Source: Bacteroidales bacterium UBA1800
GTDB taxonomy: Bacteria; Bacteroidota; Bacteroidia; Bacteroidales; VadinHA17
Direction: 5' to 3'
Length of the DNA: 42,031 bases
NCBI GenBank assembly: GCA_002319915.1
Contig: DCFQ01000106.1
Location: forward strand, 1 to 42,031
Shown in pieces: positions 25,115 to 32,743 of the stretch. Made by a program: the position numbers and the translations under genes. Within the stretch, counting starts at the first letter, position 1; each line of letters starts with the position of its first letter. A model generated the notes under the pieces. That model was not told the DNA's origin. It saw only the letters and a program-made list of their open reading frames with translations, and ran no database searches.

Positions 25115-25798
25115 ATGGCAGAAGAGATAACTAAAAGTACAAAGAGCAGGGCGCTTGACCTGATATCTGAAACAGTCAGTTCGCTGCTTCCGGTTTTGAA
25201 GAGCTTCTATCTCTACATTGGAATAATCACTGTCATTGCCGGTATGGAGATGAATTTTATCTCGCAGACCTACCTGCACAACTATCTGACAAGCGGCAAT
25301 ACCCTTCCTCTGCTTTCTGACCTGATTCTCGATAAGCTTCCTAAATACAATGTTTCAATCCTTTATGATGTTTTCAGCTTCATCCCCGGGATAATTGTAG
25401 GGATTTACGTCATCCACAGGAAAGCATATTCAAGGATCCCCTATATTGTTGTAATGAGCGGGCTGATTGAAATTGTAAGAGGAATATTCATAGTACTCAC
25501 GCCGCTGGGAAATCCTCCGATGTTTGAAGGTTCCGATCCTCCTTTTAACGGCTTTTCAAAGTATGAACTGGGAGTATACCCTTCAGGCCATGTTGGCTCG
25601 GTTTTCCTCTTCCTGCTCATGGTCAAGGACAGAAGTTATAAATGGGTGATCTTCATTTGCCTTCTCATTGTGATCGTAACCCTGTTCCTTGCCCACGCAC
25701 ATTACAGCATAGATATACTTTCCGGCCTGTTCTTTTCCTACGCAGTGAACTCCTTCGGCGAAAAGTACCTGGGAATGTTTGATTTAAGCAAGCGGTAA
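25115..25798 (+). CDS. PAP2/sphingomyelin synthase-like membrane phosphatase or phosphotransferase
   Basis: A 227-residue polytopic membrane protein with about six hydrophobic segments. The motif order resembles the PAP2_C/sphingomyelin synthase group: VRGIFIVLTPLGNPP (~121-135), YPSGHVGSVF (155-164) with His159, and AHAHYSIDILSGLF (193-206) with His196 and Asp200, which would complete the catalytic triad. The group transfers or removes phospho-headgroups on lipids. Bacteroidota make sphingolipids, so ceramide phosphoryl transfer is possible, but plain lipid phosphatase is equally consistent. The listed ATG start gives a short charged N terminus. It converges on doxX with a 21-base gap. Confidence 0.72.
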   Translation: MAEEITKSTKSRALDLISETVSSLLPVLKSFYLYIGIITVIAGMEMNFISQTYLHNYLTSGNTLPLLSDLILDKLPKYNVSILYDVFSFIPGIIVGIYVIHRKAYSRIPYIVVMSGLIEIVRGIFIVLTPLGNPPMFEGSDPPFNGFSKYELGVYPSGHVGSVFLFLLMVKDRSYKWVIFICLLIVIVTLFLAHAHYSIDILSGLFFSYAVNSFGEKYLGMFDLSKR

Positions 25799-25819
25799 TT
25801 AAGGATTGATCCTGATCGG

Positions 25820-26218
25820 TCAGGGTTCTCTCCTGCTTATCAGGTAATCGATGCTGAAATTCCCCGGGCCCCTGGAAGCTACATATAGAAACAGGAAACA
25901 ATAGATCACAGCCAATTCGCCATGATTCACCAACGGAAGTACACCATGGAGGCTATGGGCATACCAGTAAGCAAACGCCATCTCCCCGCTGCAGATAAAT
26001 GTTGTCCATCTCGTCAGGAATCCCGCCAGGGTAAACAACCCTCCGAAGAATTCAATCGGACCTGCAATTATTAACTGGTACATAGGAATTGCATATCCCG
26101 GAGGCGGAAATCCGAACAGCTTCTGCGATCCATGCCAGAGAAACAAAAAGCCTAGGACAATCCTAAGAACCGAATAGGCCAGCGCTTCATATTTTGTCAG
26201 GAACATCTTATTTTTCAT
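25820..26218 (-). CDS. DoxX family membrane protein
   Basis: A 132-residue four-helix inner-membrane protein. RIVLGFLFLWHGSQKLFGF (~18-36), the following IAGPIEFFGGLFTLAGFLTRW (~48-68) and the MAFAYWYAHSLHGVLPLVNHGELAVIYCFLFLY region match the DoxX family. Family members are linked to redox or sulfur chemistry in a few organisms, but most are uncharacterised. The ATG is preceded by a strong GAGGAGG Shine-Dalgarno sequence, which is unusual in this window where such sites are rare. Confidence 0.85.
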   Translation of the reverse strand: MKNKMFLTKYEALAYSVLRIVLGFLFLWHGSQKLFGFPPPGYAIPMYQLIIAGPIEFFGGLFTLAGFLTRWTTFICSGEMAFAYWYAHSLHGVLPLVNHGELAVIYCFLFLYVASRGPGNFSIDYLISRREP

Positions 26219-26554
26219 AATTAAACCTCCTCATTATTAAGCTATTCTGTGATGAGAGCTCTCAGAGCAGAATAAGCAGTTGAATCAAACAATCAACCGG
26301 CATAAATGTTTAAGGGGTCCGCACTGAACAATTTAATTGAACGCCGGTTTTATTATTGAAATTATTAGTGTTGTTTGAAGAATCTACTGAGGGCCCGGGA
26401 CAAGCTGATTTGCGAGCAGGTTCAGGGTTGGCGCTGGGATCCGTCATTTGATGGAAAAACCCGTTAATTCCATGGGATATCCCGACTATATGACAAGAAA
26501 GGGACATGGATATCAGATAAGTTAATGGTTATATAACCTTATTACAAGAAAGTC
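26219..26554. other. Intergenic region between doxX and ytxH-like genes
   Basis: This 336-base spacer lies between divergent genes. The perfect 12-base palindrome GGTTATATAACC (26527-26538) lies 17 bases before the YtxH ATG and could bind a regulator. The minus-strand open frame at 26310-26507 has no protein-like character. No other feature is seen. Confidence 0.4.
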
Positions 26555-26776
26555 ATGTCAAGAGGAAGAATTATTTTAGGAGTGGTTATCGGTCTCGCAG
26601 CAGGAGCTATTGTCGGAATCCTATTCGCTCCTGACAAAGGGTCCACAACCCGCAAAAATTTGATTCACAAGGGTGAAACTTATATTGATGACCTGAAAGA
26701 GAAAATTAACAGCGTCCTGACTGATGGAAGGAAACGCTTTGAAAAGGTAAGGGAGAGCTCTTCTCAGGCTATGTAA
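26555..26776 (+). CDS. YtxH domain protein
   Basis: A 73-residue protein with an N-terminal glycine-rich membrane helix (GVVIGLAAGAIVGILFAPDKG, 9-29) and a charged helical tail. This is the arrangement of YtxH/general stress proteins in many bacteria. It is the first of three genes (YtxH, holin-like and partner) on the plus strand. A long hairpin lies between it and the second gene. Confidence 0.85.
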   Translation: MSRGRIILGVVIGLAAGAIVGILFAPDKGSTTRKNLIHKGETYIDDLKEKINSVLTDGRKRFEKVRESSSQAM

Positions 26777-26789
26777 GATGACCCGGGAA

Positions 26790-26832
26790 ATGGCGGGTTA
26801 CAATGGACAGGTTCCATTGATAACCCTGCCAT
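26790..26832 (+). other. Long imperfect hairpin between YtxH and holin-like genes
   Basis: ATGGCGGGTTACAATGGA (26790-26807) pairs with TCCATTGATAACCCTGCCAT (26813-26832), about 18 base pairs with two single-base bulges and the loop CAGGT. A further CGGGA/TCCCG pair flanks it. No T-run follows, so it is more likely an mRNA processing or stability element or a partial attenuator than a full terminator. Confidence 0.55.
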
Positions 26833-26875
26833 CTGTCCCGCAGTCAGATACCCAGTCTAACCTTAACCCTGATAC

Positions 26876-27229
26876 ATGGAAGAGGAACCAACAACCATTG
26901 ATACCCTTTTTGCAAGGGTGAAAGATTTCAGTGTGGCATATGCTGAAATGTTAAAGCTTAAGGCACTCGACTTTGCAGCAGAGATCATTTCGTCAGTGGT
27001 ACCGGACCTCCTGTTTGCCGGCCTCATTGTTGCTGCACTGCTTTTCATAAACCTCGGAATTGCATTTTGGCTGGGCGGGATCCTTGGAAAGACCTACCTG
27101 GGATTTCTCATCGTCGGATGCTTTTACCTGGTTATCCTGGTCATTTTGCGACTGGTCATGAGAAGCTGGCTGAAAAGTAAGATCGGGAATTATTTCATAA
27201 AGAATATTTTCAGGCACACGGAACTATGA
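26876..27229 (+). CDS. Holin-like membrane protein (phage holin family / DUF1469-like)
   Basis: A 117-residue protein with a charged, helical N terminus (~1-40) and two membrane helices (~45-66 and ~72-95) joined by a glycine-rich turn (WLGGILGKTYLG). This is the architecture of the Phage_holin_3_6/putative actinobacterial-type holin family, which despite its name is mostly chromosomal and linked to the envelope. Its stop codon overlaps the next start (ATGA at 27226-27229), indicating translational coupling. It follows the YtxH gene by 99 bases and shares its strand. Confidence 0.75.
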   Translation: MEEEPTTIDTLFARVKDFSVAYAEMLKLKALDFAAEIISSVVPDLLFAGLIVAALLFINLGIAFWLGGILGKTYLGFLIVGCFYLVILVILRLVMRSWLKSKIGNYFIKNIFRHTEL

Positions 27230-27627
27230 ACTATATGATCAGGAACAGGACTGAGCTGAGGGCGGCCATCGGGATCCTTGAAGTCGAGGTTGAGGAACAG
27301 AAGCGGCTGCTGAGCGGCCAGGTCAATGTGGTTTATGAAAGCTTCAAGCCGGTGAACATTGCCCGTGACCTGGTAACGGAAGTGGTAACATCCGAGGATT
27401 TCCGGAATAACCTGCTTACAGCCACCGTGGGGATCACTACCGGATATATCGCAAAAAGATTATTTGCCGGCCGTAAAAGCAGTTTTATAAAAAAGCTTTC
27501 GGGGAATTTTCTCCAGTATGCGGTTGCAAACCTGATCATTAACCCTTCAAGGATAATAAAAAGCGTCATCCTGCCAATCCTCGACCTGTTCACAGGCGAA
27601 AAAGAGAGCGGCAAGGGCAATAAATGA
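27226..27627 (+). CDS. Hypothetical partner of holin-like protein
   Basis: A 133-residue protein whose start overlaps the holin-like gene stop by four bases. The N-terminal ~35 residues are helical (ELRAAIGILEVEVEEQKRLL), and a central hydrophobic stretch (NLLTATVGITTGYIAKRLF, ~65-83) and a second (FLQYAVANLIINPSRIIKSVI) may dip into the membrane. I do not recognise a named domain. Genes of this kind commonly follow YtxH and holin-like genes in Bacteroidota, so it is likely part of the same envelope-stress unit. No clear terminator directly follows on the plus strand. Confidence 0.65.
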   Translation: MNYMIRNRTELRAAIGILEVEVEEQKRLLSGQVNVVYESFKPVNIARDLVTEVVTSEDFRNNLLTATVGITTGYIAKRLFAGRKSSFIKKLSGNFLQYAVANLIINPSRIIKSVILPILDLFTGEKESGKGNK

Positions 27628-27678
27628 GAGTATATTAAAGCAAGTTTATCTGTCTTCCCCTGAGCGGGAAAAGTGATC

Positions 27679-27714
27679 AAAAAAAACTCCCCGGTATTTT
27701 TATGCCGGGGAGTT
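27679..27714 (-). terminator. Strong terminator for the 59-residue gene
   Basis: AACTCCCCGG (27685-27694) pairs perfectly with CCGGGGAGTT (27705-27714) around a 10-base loop. On the minus strand the stem is followed by a run of eight Ts (27686-27679). It lies 23 bases after the stop of the gene at 27737-27916 and could also act weakly on plus-strand transcripts. Confidence 0.8.
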
Positions 27715-27736
27715 GGTTAATCAGTGATTAATTGCA

Positions 27737-27916
27737 TTACTGCCAGTCACATACAAAACTATATAACTTTTGTTTCTGGCGATCAATTTCTTTCTGCTGG
27801 TGCTCAATGATCCTGAAATGCTCCTGCAGGCTCTTTTCATTCTCCTCATGCTGAATATTGATGCTTTTCACGAATGCATCAAAATCAAGTTCTGCGAATA
27901 ATTCGTCCTCTTCCAT
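27737..27916 (-). CDS. Small acidic coiled-coil protein (59 residues)
   Basis: An ATG at 27916 opens a 59-codon frame ending in TAA at 27737. The protein begins MEEDELFAELDFDAFVKSI, then a heptad-like charged helix (ENEKSLQEHFRIIEHQQKEI) and ends with LYSFVCDWQ. It is acidic at the N terminus and strongly helical, with no membrane segment or signal peptide. I do not recognise the family. The perfect terminator 23 bases downstream on the same strand and the normal codon pattern support it as a real gene. A regulatory or adaptor role is only a guess. Confidence 0.7.
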   Translation of the reverse strand: MEEDELFAELDFDAFVKSINIQHEENEKSLQEHFRIIEHQQKEIDRQKQKLYSFVCDWQ

Positions 27917-28044
27917 ATCTGTCAGTTTAATTGAGGGTACAAAAGGTCACCTCAGATAAACTAAAAACGCCAGTTCATGGAAAATATTTTCGCGTGAGTG
28001 AGAATTCAGCACCTCCCCGTACCTGAAGAGGCCATCACCGGGAT

Positions 28045-28587
28045 TCACTTGTTGAACAGTTGATTCCCTTCCTTCGTATAATAAAGAGTCTTCCTCCTGT
28101 TGTTTTTTGTGACCCTCACCGCGTAGTGCTCTTCCACTTTGCCGCTCCTGTCGGTTATCAGCTCGGTGCCCGGCTCAACTTTCCACTCCCTGTATGGTGT
28201 TTTCGCAATTGCATTCAGTACAACCAGGGGCAGCGCCCCATTTTTTTCTATTGTCCTGTAACGTAAGAGGTTGCCATTATCGTCAAAAACTGCATAGACA
28301 TCAGTCCCTTCCTTGGTCTTAATGAAAACCTCATAATACCGAGGCTTTCCATAAAAGCTGGTATCTATTACCCAGCCGAATTTTTTCAGCTGGTAAGGGA
28401 AATTGCCCCATTTTACTTGGGTGCTCTCCCTGAAAATCTGTTCACAGGTCTGGAGTATTGAAGGAGGAATATCCCCTTTCTTTAGCGTGAGGGTCTCGAT
28501 CGGCCCTGTTTCAGTGTCGGCAGGCTGCGCCCCGGCAGGCATAAATAGTGCCAGGAAGAAAATTGAAATAAGTGACAGTTTTTTCAT
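28045..28587 (-). CDS. Secreted PepSY-like protein
   Basis: A 180-residue protein with a signal peptide (MKKLSLISIFFLALFMPAGA, then QPADTE). The mature part contains two PepSY-like units: KWGNFPYQLKKFGWVIDTSF and GTDVYAVFDDNGNLLRYRTI, followed by ALPLVVLNAIAKTPYREW and a closing YYTKEGNQLFNK. The pattern resembles the protein encoded at 24333-24893, though the two are not close copies. A signalling or binding role outside the cell is possible. It is monocistronic, and its upstream spacer (28588-28829) shows nothing else. Confidence 0.7.
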   Translation of the reverse strand: MKKLSLISIFFLALFMPAGAQPADTETGPIETLTLKKGDIPPSILQTCEQIFRESTQVKWGNFPYQLKKFGWVIDTSFYGKPRYYEVFIKTKEGTDVYAVFDDNGNLLRYRTIEKNGALPLVVLNAIAKTPYREWKVEPGTELITDRSGKVEEHYAVRVTKNNRRKTLYYTKEGNQLFNK

Positions 28588-28829
28588 ATCGGATAAATAT
28601 TAATATTAGACTGAAATTCAATTACCGAATCTATTTTTTGATTCTAAAGATTTCCTGAAGATTGATAACATTTAACATAATTTTAAGTCCCTGACTTTAA
28701 GGATGTTTTGCTTAAGTTCACACAGAAATGGGAACAGGGGCTGAATAATCCGCAACTGGCGGTTGAAGGATGAGATAAATTAAATAATTTTAACATGATA
28801 TTCATTGTTTTTACTTTAATGTCAACCTT

Positions 28830-29099
28830 ATGACTGAGGAGAACAAATCAACCAGGGAGTCGTTCAAAGTGACCGGCGACGAGATTATTTCCAAGGTAAA
28901 GGAAATCATCCGTGAAGGAAATGCCCGGAAGATAATTATCAGGAATGATAAAGACGAGACCATAATGGAATTCACTCTCACGATCGGTGCGATCGGGGCG
29001 GTGCTTGCTCCGGTCTTTGCCGCAGTGGGTGCGATTGCTGCACTTGCGACCGATTGCACGATAATTGTCGAGAAGCGGGAAAACGATGAAGGCCGCTGA
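28830..29099 (+). CDS. DUF4342 domain protein
   Basis: An 89-residue protein. Residues ~10-35 (ESFKVTGDEIISKVKEIIRE) form a UBA/CUE-like helical start, followed by ARKIIIRNDKDETIMEFTLT and a hydrophobic stretch (GAIGAVLAPVFAAVGAIAALAT, ~53-74) that can span the membrane. The order and wording match the DUF4342 family, whose function is unknown. It lies 94 bases before the GlsB-like gene and is probably part of a small envelope-protein group. Confidence 0.85.
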   Translation: MTEENKSTRESFKVTGDEIISKVKEIIREGNARKIIIRNDKDETIMEFTLTIGAIGAVLAPVFAAVGAIAALATDCTIIVEKRENDEGR

Positions 29100-29193
29100 C
29101 GAGGGTTCCGGGCAACTGCATTCCGGGGCCGGGGAGTGATGGCATAGAATATTATTTATATTATTAACCTGTTAGGAAAAAGCGAGGTGACTT

Positions 29194-29445
29194 ATGGGCT
29201 TAATAACGTGGATAGTGATGGGGCTTATTGTCGGATTGCTTGCAAAAGCGATCACCCCGGGAAAGGATCCCGGAGGATTCTTCATTACGATCCTTCTCGG
29301 GATCGGCGGTGCAATGCTGGGAGGCTATCTTGCCACCCAGTTCGGACTGGGAACAGTCTCGGGTTTCAACATAAAGAGCATCCTCATTTCAACAGGGGGT
29401 GCTGTCCTGATCCTTTTCATTTACAGGGTCCTGACAAAAAAATAG
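29194..29445 (+). CDS. GlsB/YeaQ/YmgE family stress-response membrane protein
   Basis: An 83-residue glycine-rich protein with three membrane helices (~3-20, ~28-48 and ~60-78). The start MGLITWIVMGLIVGLLAKAI and the GGFFITILLGIGGAMLGGYL helix are hallmarks of the GlsB/YeaQ/YmgE (transglycosylase-associated) family, linked to general stress. The ATG is preceded by a GAGGTGA Shine-Dalgarno sequence. The next gene begins five bases after its stop codon, so the two are very likely co-translated. Confidence 0.9.
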   Translation: MGLITWIVMGLIVGLLAKAITPGKDPGGFFITILLGIGGAMLGGYLATQFGLGTVSGFNIKSILISTGGAVLILFIYRVLTKK

Positions 29446-29449
29446 AGGC

Positions 29450-29812
29450 GTGAAAAGATCAGTTTCCTGGCCGGCGTTCGAAACCAGGAGCCAGCCGCCA
29501 ATCGATCATGGCCGTTTTGTAAGGCGTTTGCTCAATCATCTGGGAGCCTCAATGGGGCTTATCCTCTTCTCTCTTATCCTTGGTGTTGCCGGTTATATGT
29601 TCTTTGAAAAGCTCACAGTCACTGATGCGTTCCTGAATGCCTCAATGCTCCTCGGCGGCATGGGGCCGGTAAATACTCCGGTAACCACTGCCGGGAAGAT
29701 TTTTGCCGGGATCTATGCACTTTACGCCGGTCTTGTTTTCATTGCAACGGCAGCCCTGATGCTTACACCTGTCATTCACAGGGTCATTCACCGGTTCCAC
29801 TGGGACGGATAG
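29450..29812 (+). CDS. Two-helix membrane protein with channel-like layout
   Basis: A 120-residue protein starting with GTG five bases after the GlsB-like gene, with an AGAGG site before it. The layout is a basic N terminus, helix 1 (~34-52, SMGLILFSLILGVAGYMFF), a short re-entrant-like segment DAFLNASMLLGGMGPVNTP (59-77) and helix 2 (~82-105), ending in a His-rich tail (HRVIHRFHW). This is the order TM-pore-TM of potassium channel halves, but the TVGYG filter is replaced by LLGGMGP. I do not know a named function. An internal ATG at 29552 would lack the N-terminal basic part. Confidence 0.65.
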   Translation: MKRSVSWPAFETRSQPPIDHGRFVRRLLNHLGASMGLILFSLILGVAGYMFFEKLTVTDAFLNASMLLGGMGPVNTPVTTAGKIFAGIYALYAGLVFIATAALMLTPVIHRVIHRFHWDG

Positions 29813-29834
29813 ATCAGTTCGGGCAGGATATCAT

Positions 29835-31928
29835 TCAGTACCTGATGATCTTTACCGTTTCCTTCAGGTTACTGCTGGAAACGGTCAGGATGTACAAGCC
29901 TTTTGCAAGGTGCGAGAAATCAATGGTAGTAAGGTACTGGCATCCCGATTTTTCCCATACCAGCCTGCCTGTAGTCGAGAACAGCCTGACATTATATGTT
30001 TCAGCCTGGCTCATTGCCACGCTGACCGAAGTGCTGGTGCGTGTCGGCCATACGTAAAGCTCCGGATCCGCGACAAAGTCCTTTTTCCTCACATAGACAT
30101 ACACCTTACTGCTGCTGACAATCCCGCATGTTCCGGTGACCATGACCTTGTACTGGCCGGTGGCTGTTGCATTCACATTCTGCAATTCCAGGGCCGGGCC
30201 ATTCCCCGCGGCGACTGCGACAGAGTCCTTTTGCCACTGATAGGTCAGATCATGGCCCTTTGCACTGACATCCAGCGACAACGATCCCCCAAACGACACG
30301 GATTGGTCAGGAGTTATATCATTGATCCTGGTCAGCGGATAAACCGTCAGCGACATGGGATCAGATAAGACTGATCCGCAAAAACCTGTCAGCCGGCACT
30401 TATATACTGCTGAATTGCGAACTGCCGCCTGCTGGAAGCTGATCTGATTCGAGCTCCCGACATCGACCAGCGTATCATTCCTGAACCAGGAGTAGGTGAG
30501 GTTATAACCTGCAGGATTTATCTTCAGGCTGACCGGCTGAGCTTCACAGACTGCAGTATCGGAAGACTGGCTGAGAATCCCGGTGCTGGTGACCACGTGT
30601 ATGAACTTTGTTCTCCAGTCAGTAAAATCGGTGCTGCTTCGGAAAAGCCTTACCATCAATTTTGCAACGCCCAGGAATGACTGGTTCCATGTTACGGTTG
30701 CCTGGGCCGAATTTGCTGATATCGTTCCTGCTTCTGCGGGAAGAAGCTGCCATTCGTATGATGTAACCCCGGCCGGGGGCTGGGAAATTGTATAAGTATT
30801 GGAGGCGGTCCCGTGGCAGACTATTGAATCGCCATCAGGGACCGGGGCGCGAAAGGAAATTTCAATTCCTGTCTTGGAAGTTATCCAGTCTTCAAAGAGC
30901 GAGACCCTGGTATAAGCCCCGTAGGTGTCGCAATTCGGGCTTCCCCAGCTTACGATGCCTGCCTGCTTGAATCCGCCCTGGTAAGGGACAACGAGCGGGC
31001 CACCGCTGTCGCCTGCACAGGCATCTTTTCCGCCGTTAAGGTATCCCGCCATGAGGTCGGTTGAAGGTATATCCTTCCAAACCACGGAAGCCTGTGTATT
31101 CGAGATTAACGGAAGCTGGACCTTCTGAAGGGTTGTCGGATATGCTGGAGGACTGACCCTTGTCAGCCCGTACCCCGTGACCCAGGAAAAAACTCCCGGG
31201 TCGGTATATCCCGCCTCGGCATCTGTAATGGATATCAGATCAATAGGGGTGGCATTGGTATACGATATCGATCCTGCCAGCTTTAGCAGGGCGATATCAT
31301 TTTCAAGTGTCTGGCTGTTGTAGCTCTCATTGCGGATCACCTGGATCACGCTGTAATTCTTTCCTCCGCCCGTGGAAGGGATATTTGTCCCGACAGTAAC
31401 ATTCATTTGCGAGGCGGGAATAAGGTTGCCGAAATCATCCTCTGTGCAGTGCGCAGCTGTCAATATCCAGCTGGATCCGATTATCGAGCCGCCGCAGGCA
31501 TAATTTCCTGCCTCAAGGTAGATCTGCCATGGAAATGAGGAAATATCCGTCCCGACGCCTCCCGTGATCTTTGCCGCTTCCTGGCGGACTCCGGTGAAGA
31601 AATAATAGAAATGGTCCCCAGTGCCAATATCCGTCCTGACAAGAAGCACTGGTTCGCCGTTGACATAGAGCCTGCACAGGATAGTATCGGGGACATTGAT
31701 TTTATCGACGGAAACCTCAAACAGGTATCTTTTTTCTGATTCGAGGGAAAATGGTATGGAATCGCTTACCGGGTATTCATTGCCGGCAAATACCGGGTTG
31801 AACTGTTCATCCAGCACCTGCCAGGAGGCTTCAGCAATATTGGCTTTCGTCACCTGCACCCATACTTTCTGGGCTGCCAGCGACAGTGCGCACTGCATCA
31901 GAATTACAATGATGAGGGTCCTTTTCAT
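29835..31928 (-). CDS. T9SS-exported trypsin-like serine protease
   Basis: A 697-residue secreted protein: signal peptide 1-19, propeptide ~20-120, S1-family protease domain ~121-352, Ig/PKD-like beta modules ~360-610, and a T9SS type A sorting domain at the end (~625-697, closing GLYILTVSSSNLKETVKIIRY-type strand). Catalytic residues are His160 (LTAAHC), Asp211 (NDIALL) and Ser308 (GDSGGP). Asp302, six residues before Ser308, matches the trypsin S1 pocket, so cleavage after Lys/Arg is expected. AAK-ITGG at 118-124 resembles a zymogen activation site. Secreted extracellular digestion is the likely role; the target is unknown. Confidence 0.92.
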   Translation of the reverse strand: MKRTLIIVILMQCALSLAAQKVWVQVTKANIAEASWQVLDEQFNPVFAGNEYPVSDSIPFSLESEKRYLFEVSVDKINVPDTILCRLYVNGEPVLLVRTDIGTGDHFYYFFTGVRQEAAKITGGVGTDISSFPWQIYLEAGNYACGGSIIGSSWILTAAHCTEDDFGNLIPASQMNVTVGTNIPSTGGGKNYSVIQVIRNESYNSQTLENDIALLKLAGSISYTNATPIDLISITDAEAGYTDPGVFSWVTGYGLTRVSPPAYPTTLQKVQLPLISNTQASVVWKDIPSTDLMAGYLNGGKDACAGDSGGPLVVPYQGGFKQAGIVSWGSPNCDTYGAYTRVSLFEDWITSKTGIEISFRAPVPDGDSIVCHGTASNTYTISQPPAGVTSYEWQLLPAEAGTISANSAQATVTWNQSFLGVAKLMVRLFRSSTDFTDWRTKFIHVVTSTGILSQSSDTAVCEAQPVSLKINPAGYNLTYSWFRNDTLVDVGSSNQISFQQAAVRNSAVYKCRLTGFCGSVLSDPMSLTVYPLTRINDITPDQSVSFGGSLSLDVSAKGHDLTYQWQKDSVAVAAGNGPALELQNVNATATGQYKVMVTGTCGIVSSSKVYVYVRKKDFVADPELYVWPTRTSTSVSVAMSQAETYNVRLFSTTGRLVWEKSGCQYLTTIDFSHLAKGLYILTVSSSNLKETVKIIRY

Positions 31929-32057
31929 TCAGGTTAAGATAATAATCCAATACAATTTTCCGGCTGCCTACCCTTCTTCTTCATTCAAAAATATCCGCAT
32001 TTCCGCACCAACCTGATATATTTGACGCACGGGAAATTATAAATGTTCTTAAATTTC

Positions 32058-32615
32058 CTAAGCCATTTTCCTTCTCGCTTCAATATACCAGAGAAGCTCA
32101 TTAATGGTAGATGAAGCATTCCTGTCCATACCTGCCTTATCCGCAGGGATTCCGTCCCCGTCGATCGAAGTCTCGATATCGGCGATGCGCAAAGCCGGGG
32201 AAACGGTGAGCGCCCTGATCTTCCAAAGCGAAAACTGAAGGGCGAAGATAACCTGGGACCCGGCAAAATGGCCGTTCGAAACCACCACGAAGGCCACAGG
32301 CTTCCTTCTCCATTCATCGGTGAGCAGGTCGATTATGTTCTTGATGCTGGCCGGATAACCGCCGTTATATTCGGGGACCACCATTATCACTCCATCGGAC
32401 TCCCTGACCTTTTCCGCAAAATCCATGATCTCTGCCGACGGCGATTCGAGATATTTGAGCCTCTCCTCAAAAAGAGGGAAGTTATAAGTCATGAGATCGA
32501 GCAATCGGGCCTCAATCCGGTATTTATCCTTCAGTAAGTTCCTGATGTACAAAGCTGCTTTGTGGCTCTCACGGCCTTTCCTGACGCTTGCTGAGATTAT
32601 GCAGATCTTTTCCAT
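32058..32615 (-). CDS. NADPH-dependent FMN reductase family protein
   Basis: A 185-residue flavodoxin-fold protein. ICIISASVRKGRESHKAA (4-21) carries the phosphate-binding loop, and GVIMVVPEYNGGYPASIKNIID (~75-96) with the PEYN motif is the flavin-binding signature of the FMN_red (PF03358) family. Family members reduce FMN, quinones, chromate or azo compounds, and the natural substrate cannot be assigned. It lies between the T9SS protease and the usher-like operon on the same strand, 128 bases after the latter. Confidence 0.85.
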   Translation of the reverse strand: MEKICIISASVRKGRESHKAALYIRNLLKDKYRIEARLLDLMTYNFPLFEERLKYLESPSAEIMDFAEKVRESDGVIMVVPEYNGGYPASIKNIIDLLTDEWRRKPVAFVVVSNGHFAGSQVIFALQFSLWKIRALTVSPALRIADIETSIDGDGIPADKAGMDRNASSTINELLWYIEARRKMA

Positions 32616-32743
32616 AGCTCAAAACGTGATACCAGGATAAATTTAGCAATTGTTCGTGAATTGATCCACCGGTCCGGTAAGCCTGTACACTAAAACATTG
32701 AGACGCCCATGGACAGCAATAGTTTTGAATCGGGATCAGAAAT

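Noticed and set aside
26310..26507. Minus-strand open frame of 65 codons upstream of YtxH
   Set aside because: Composition is not protein-like and there is no promoter or ribosome-binding signal.
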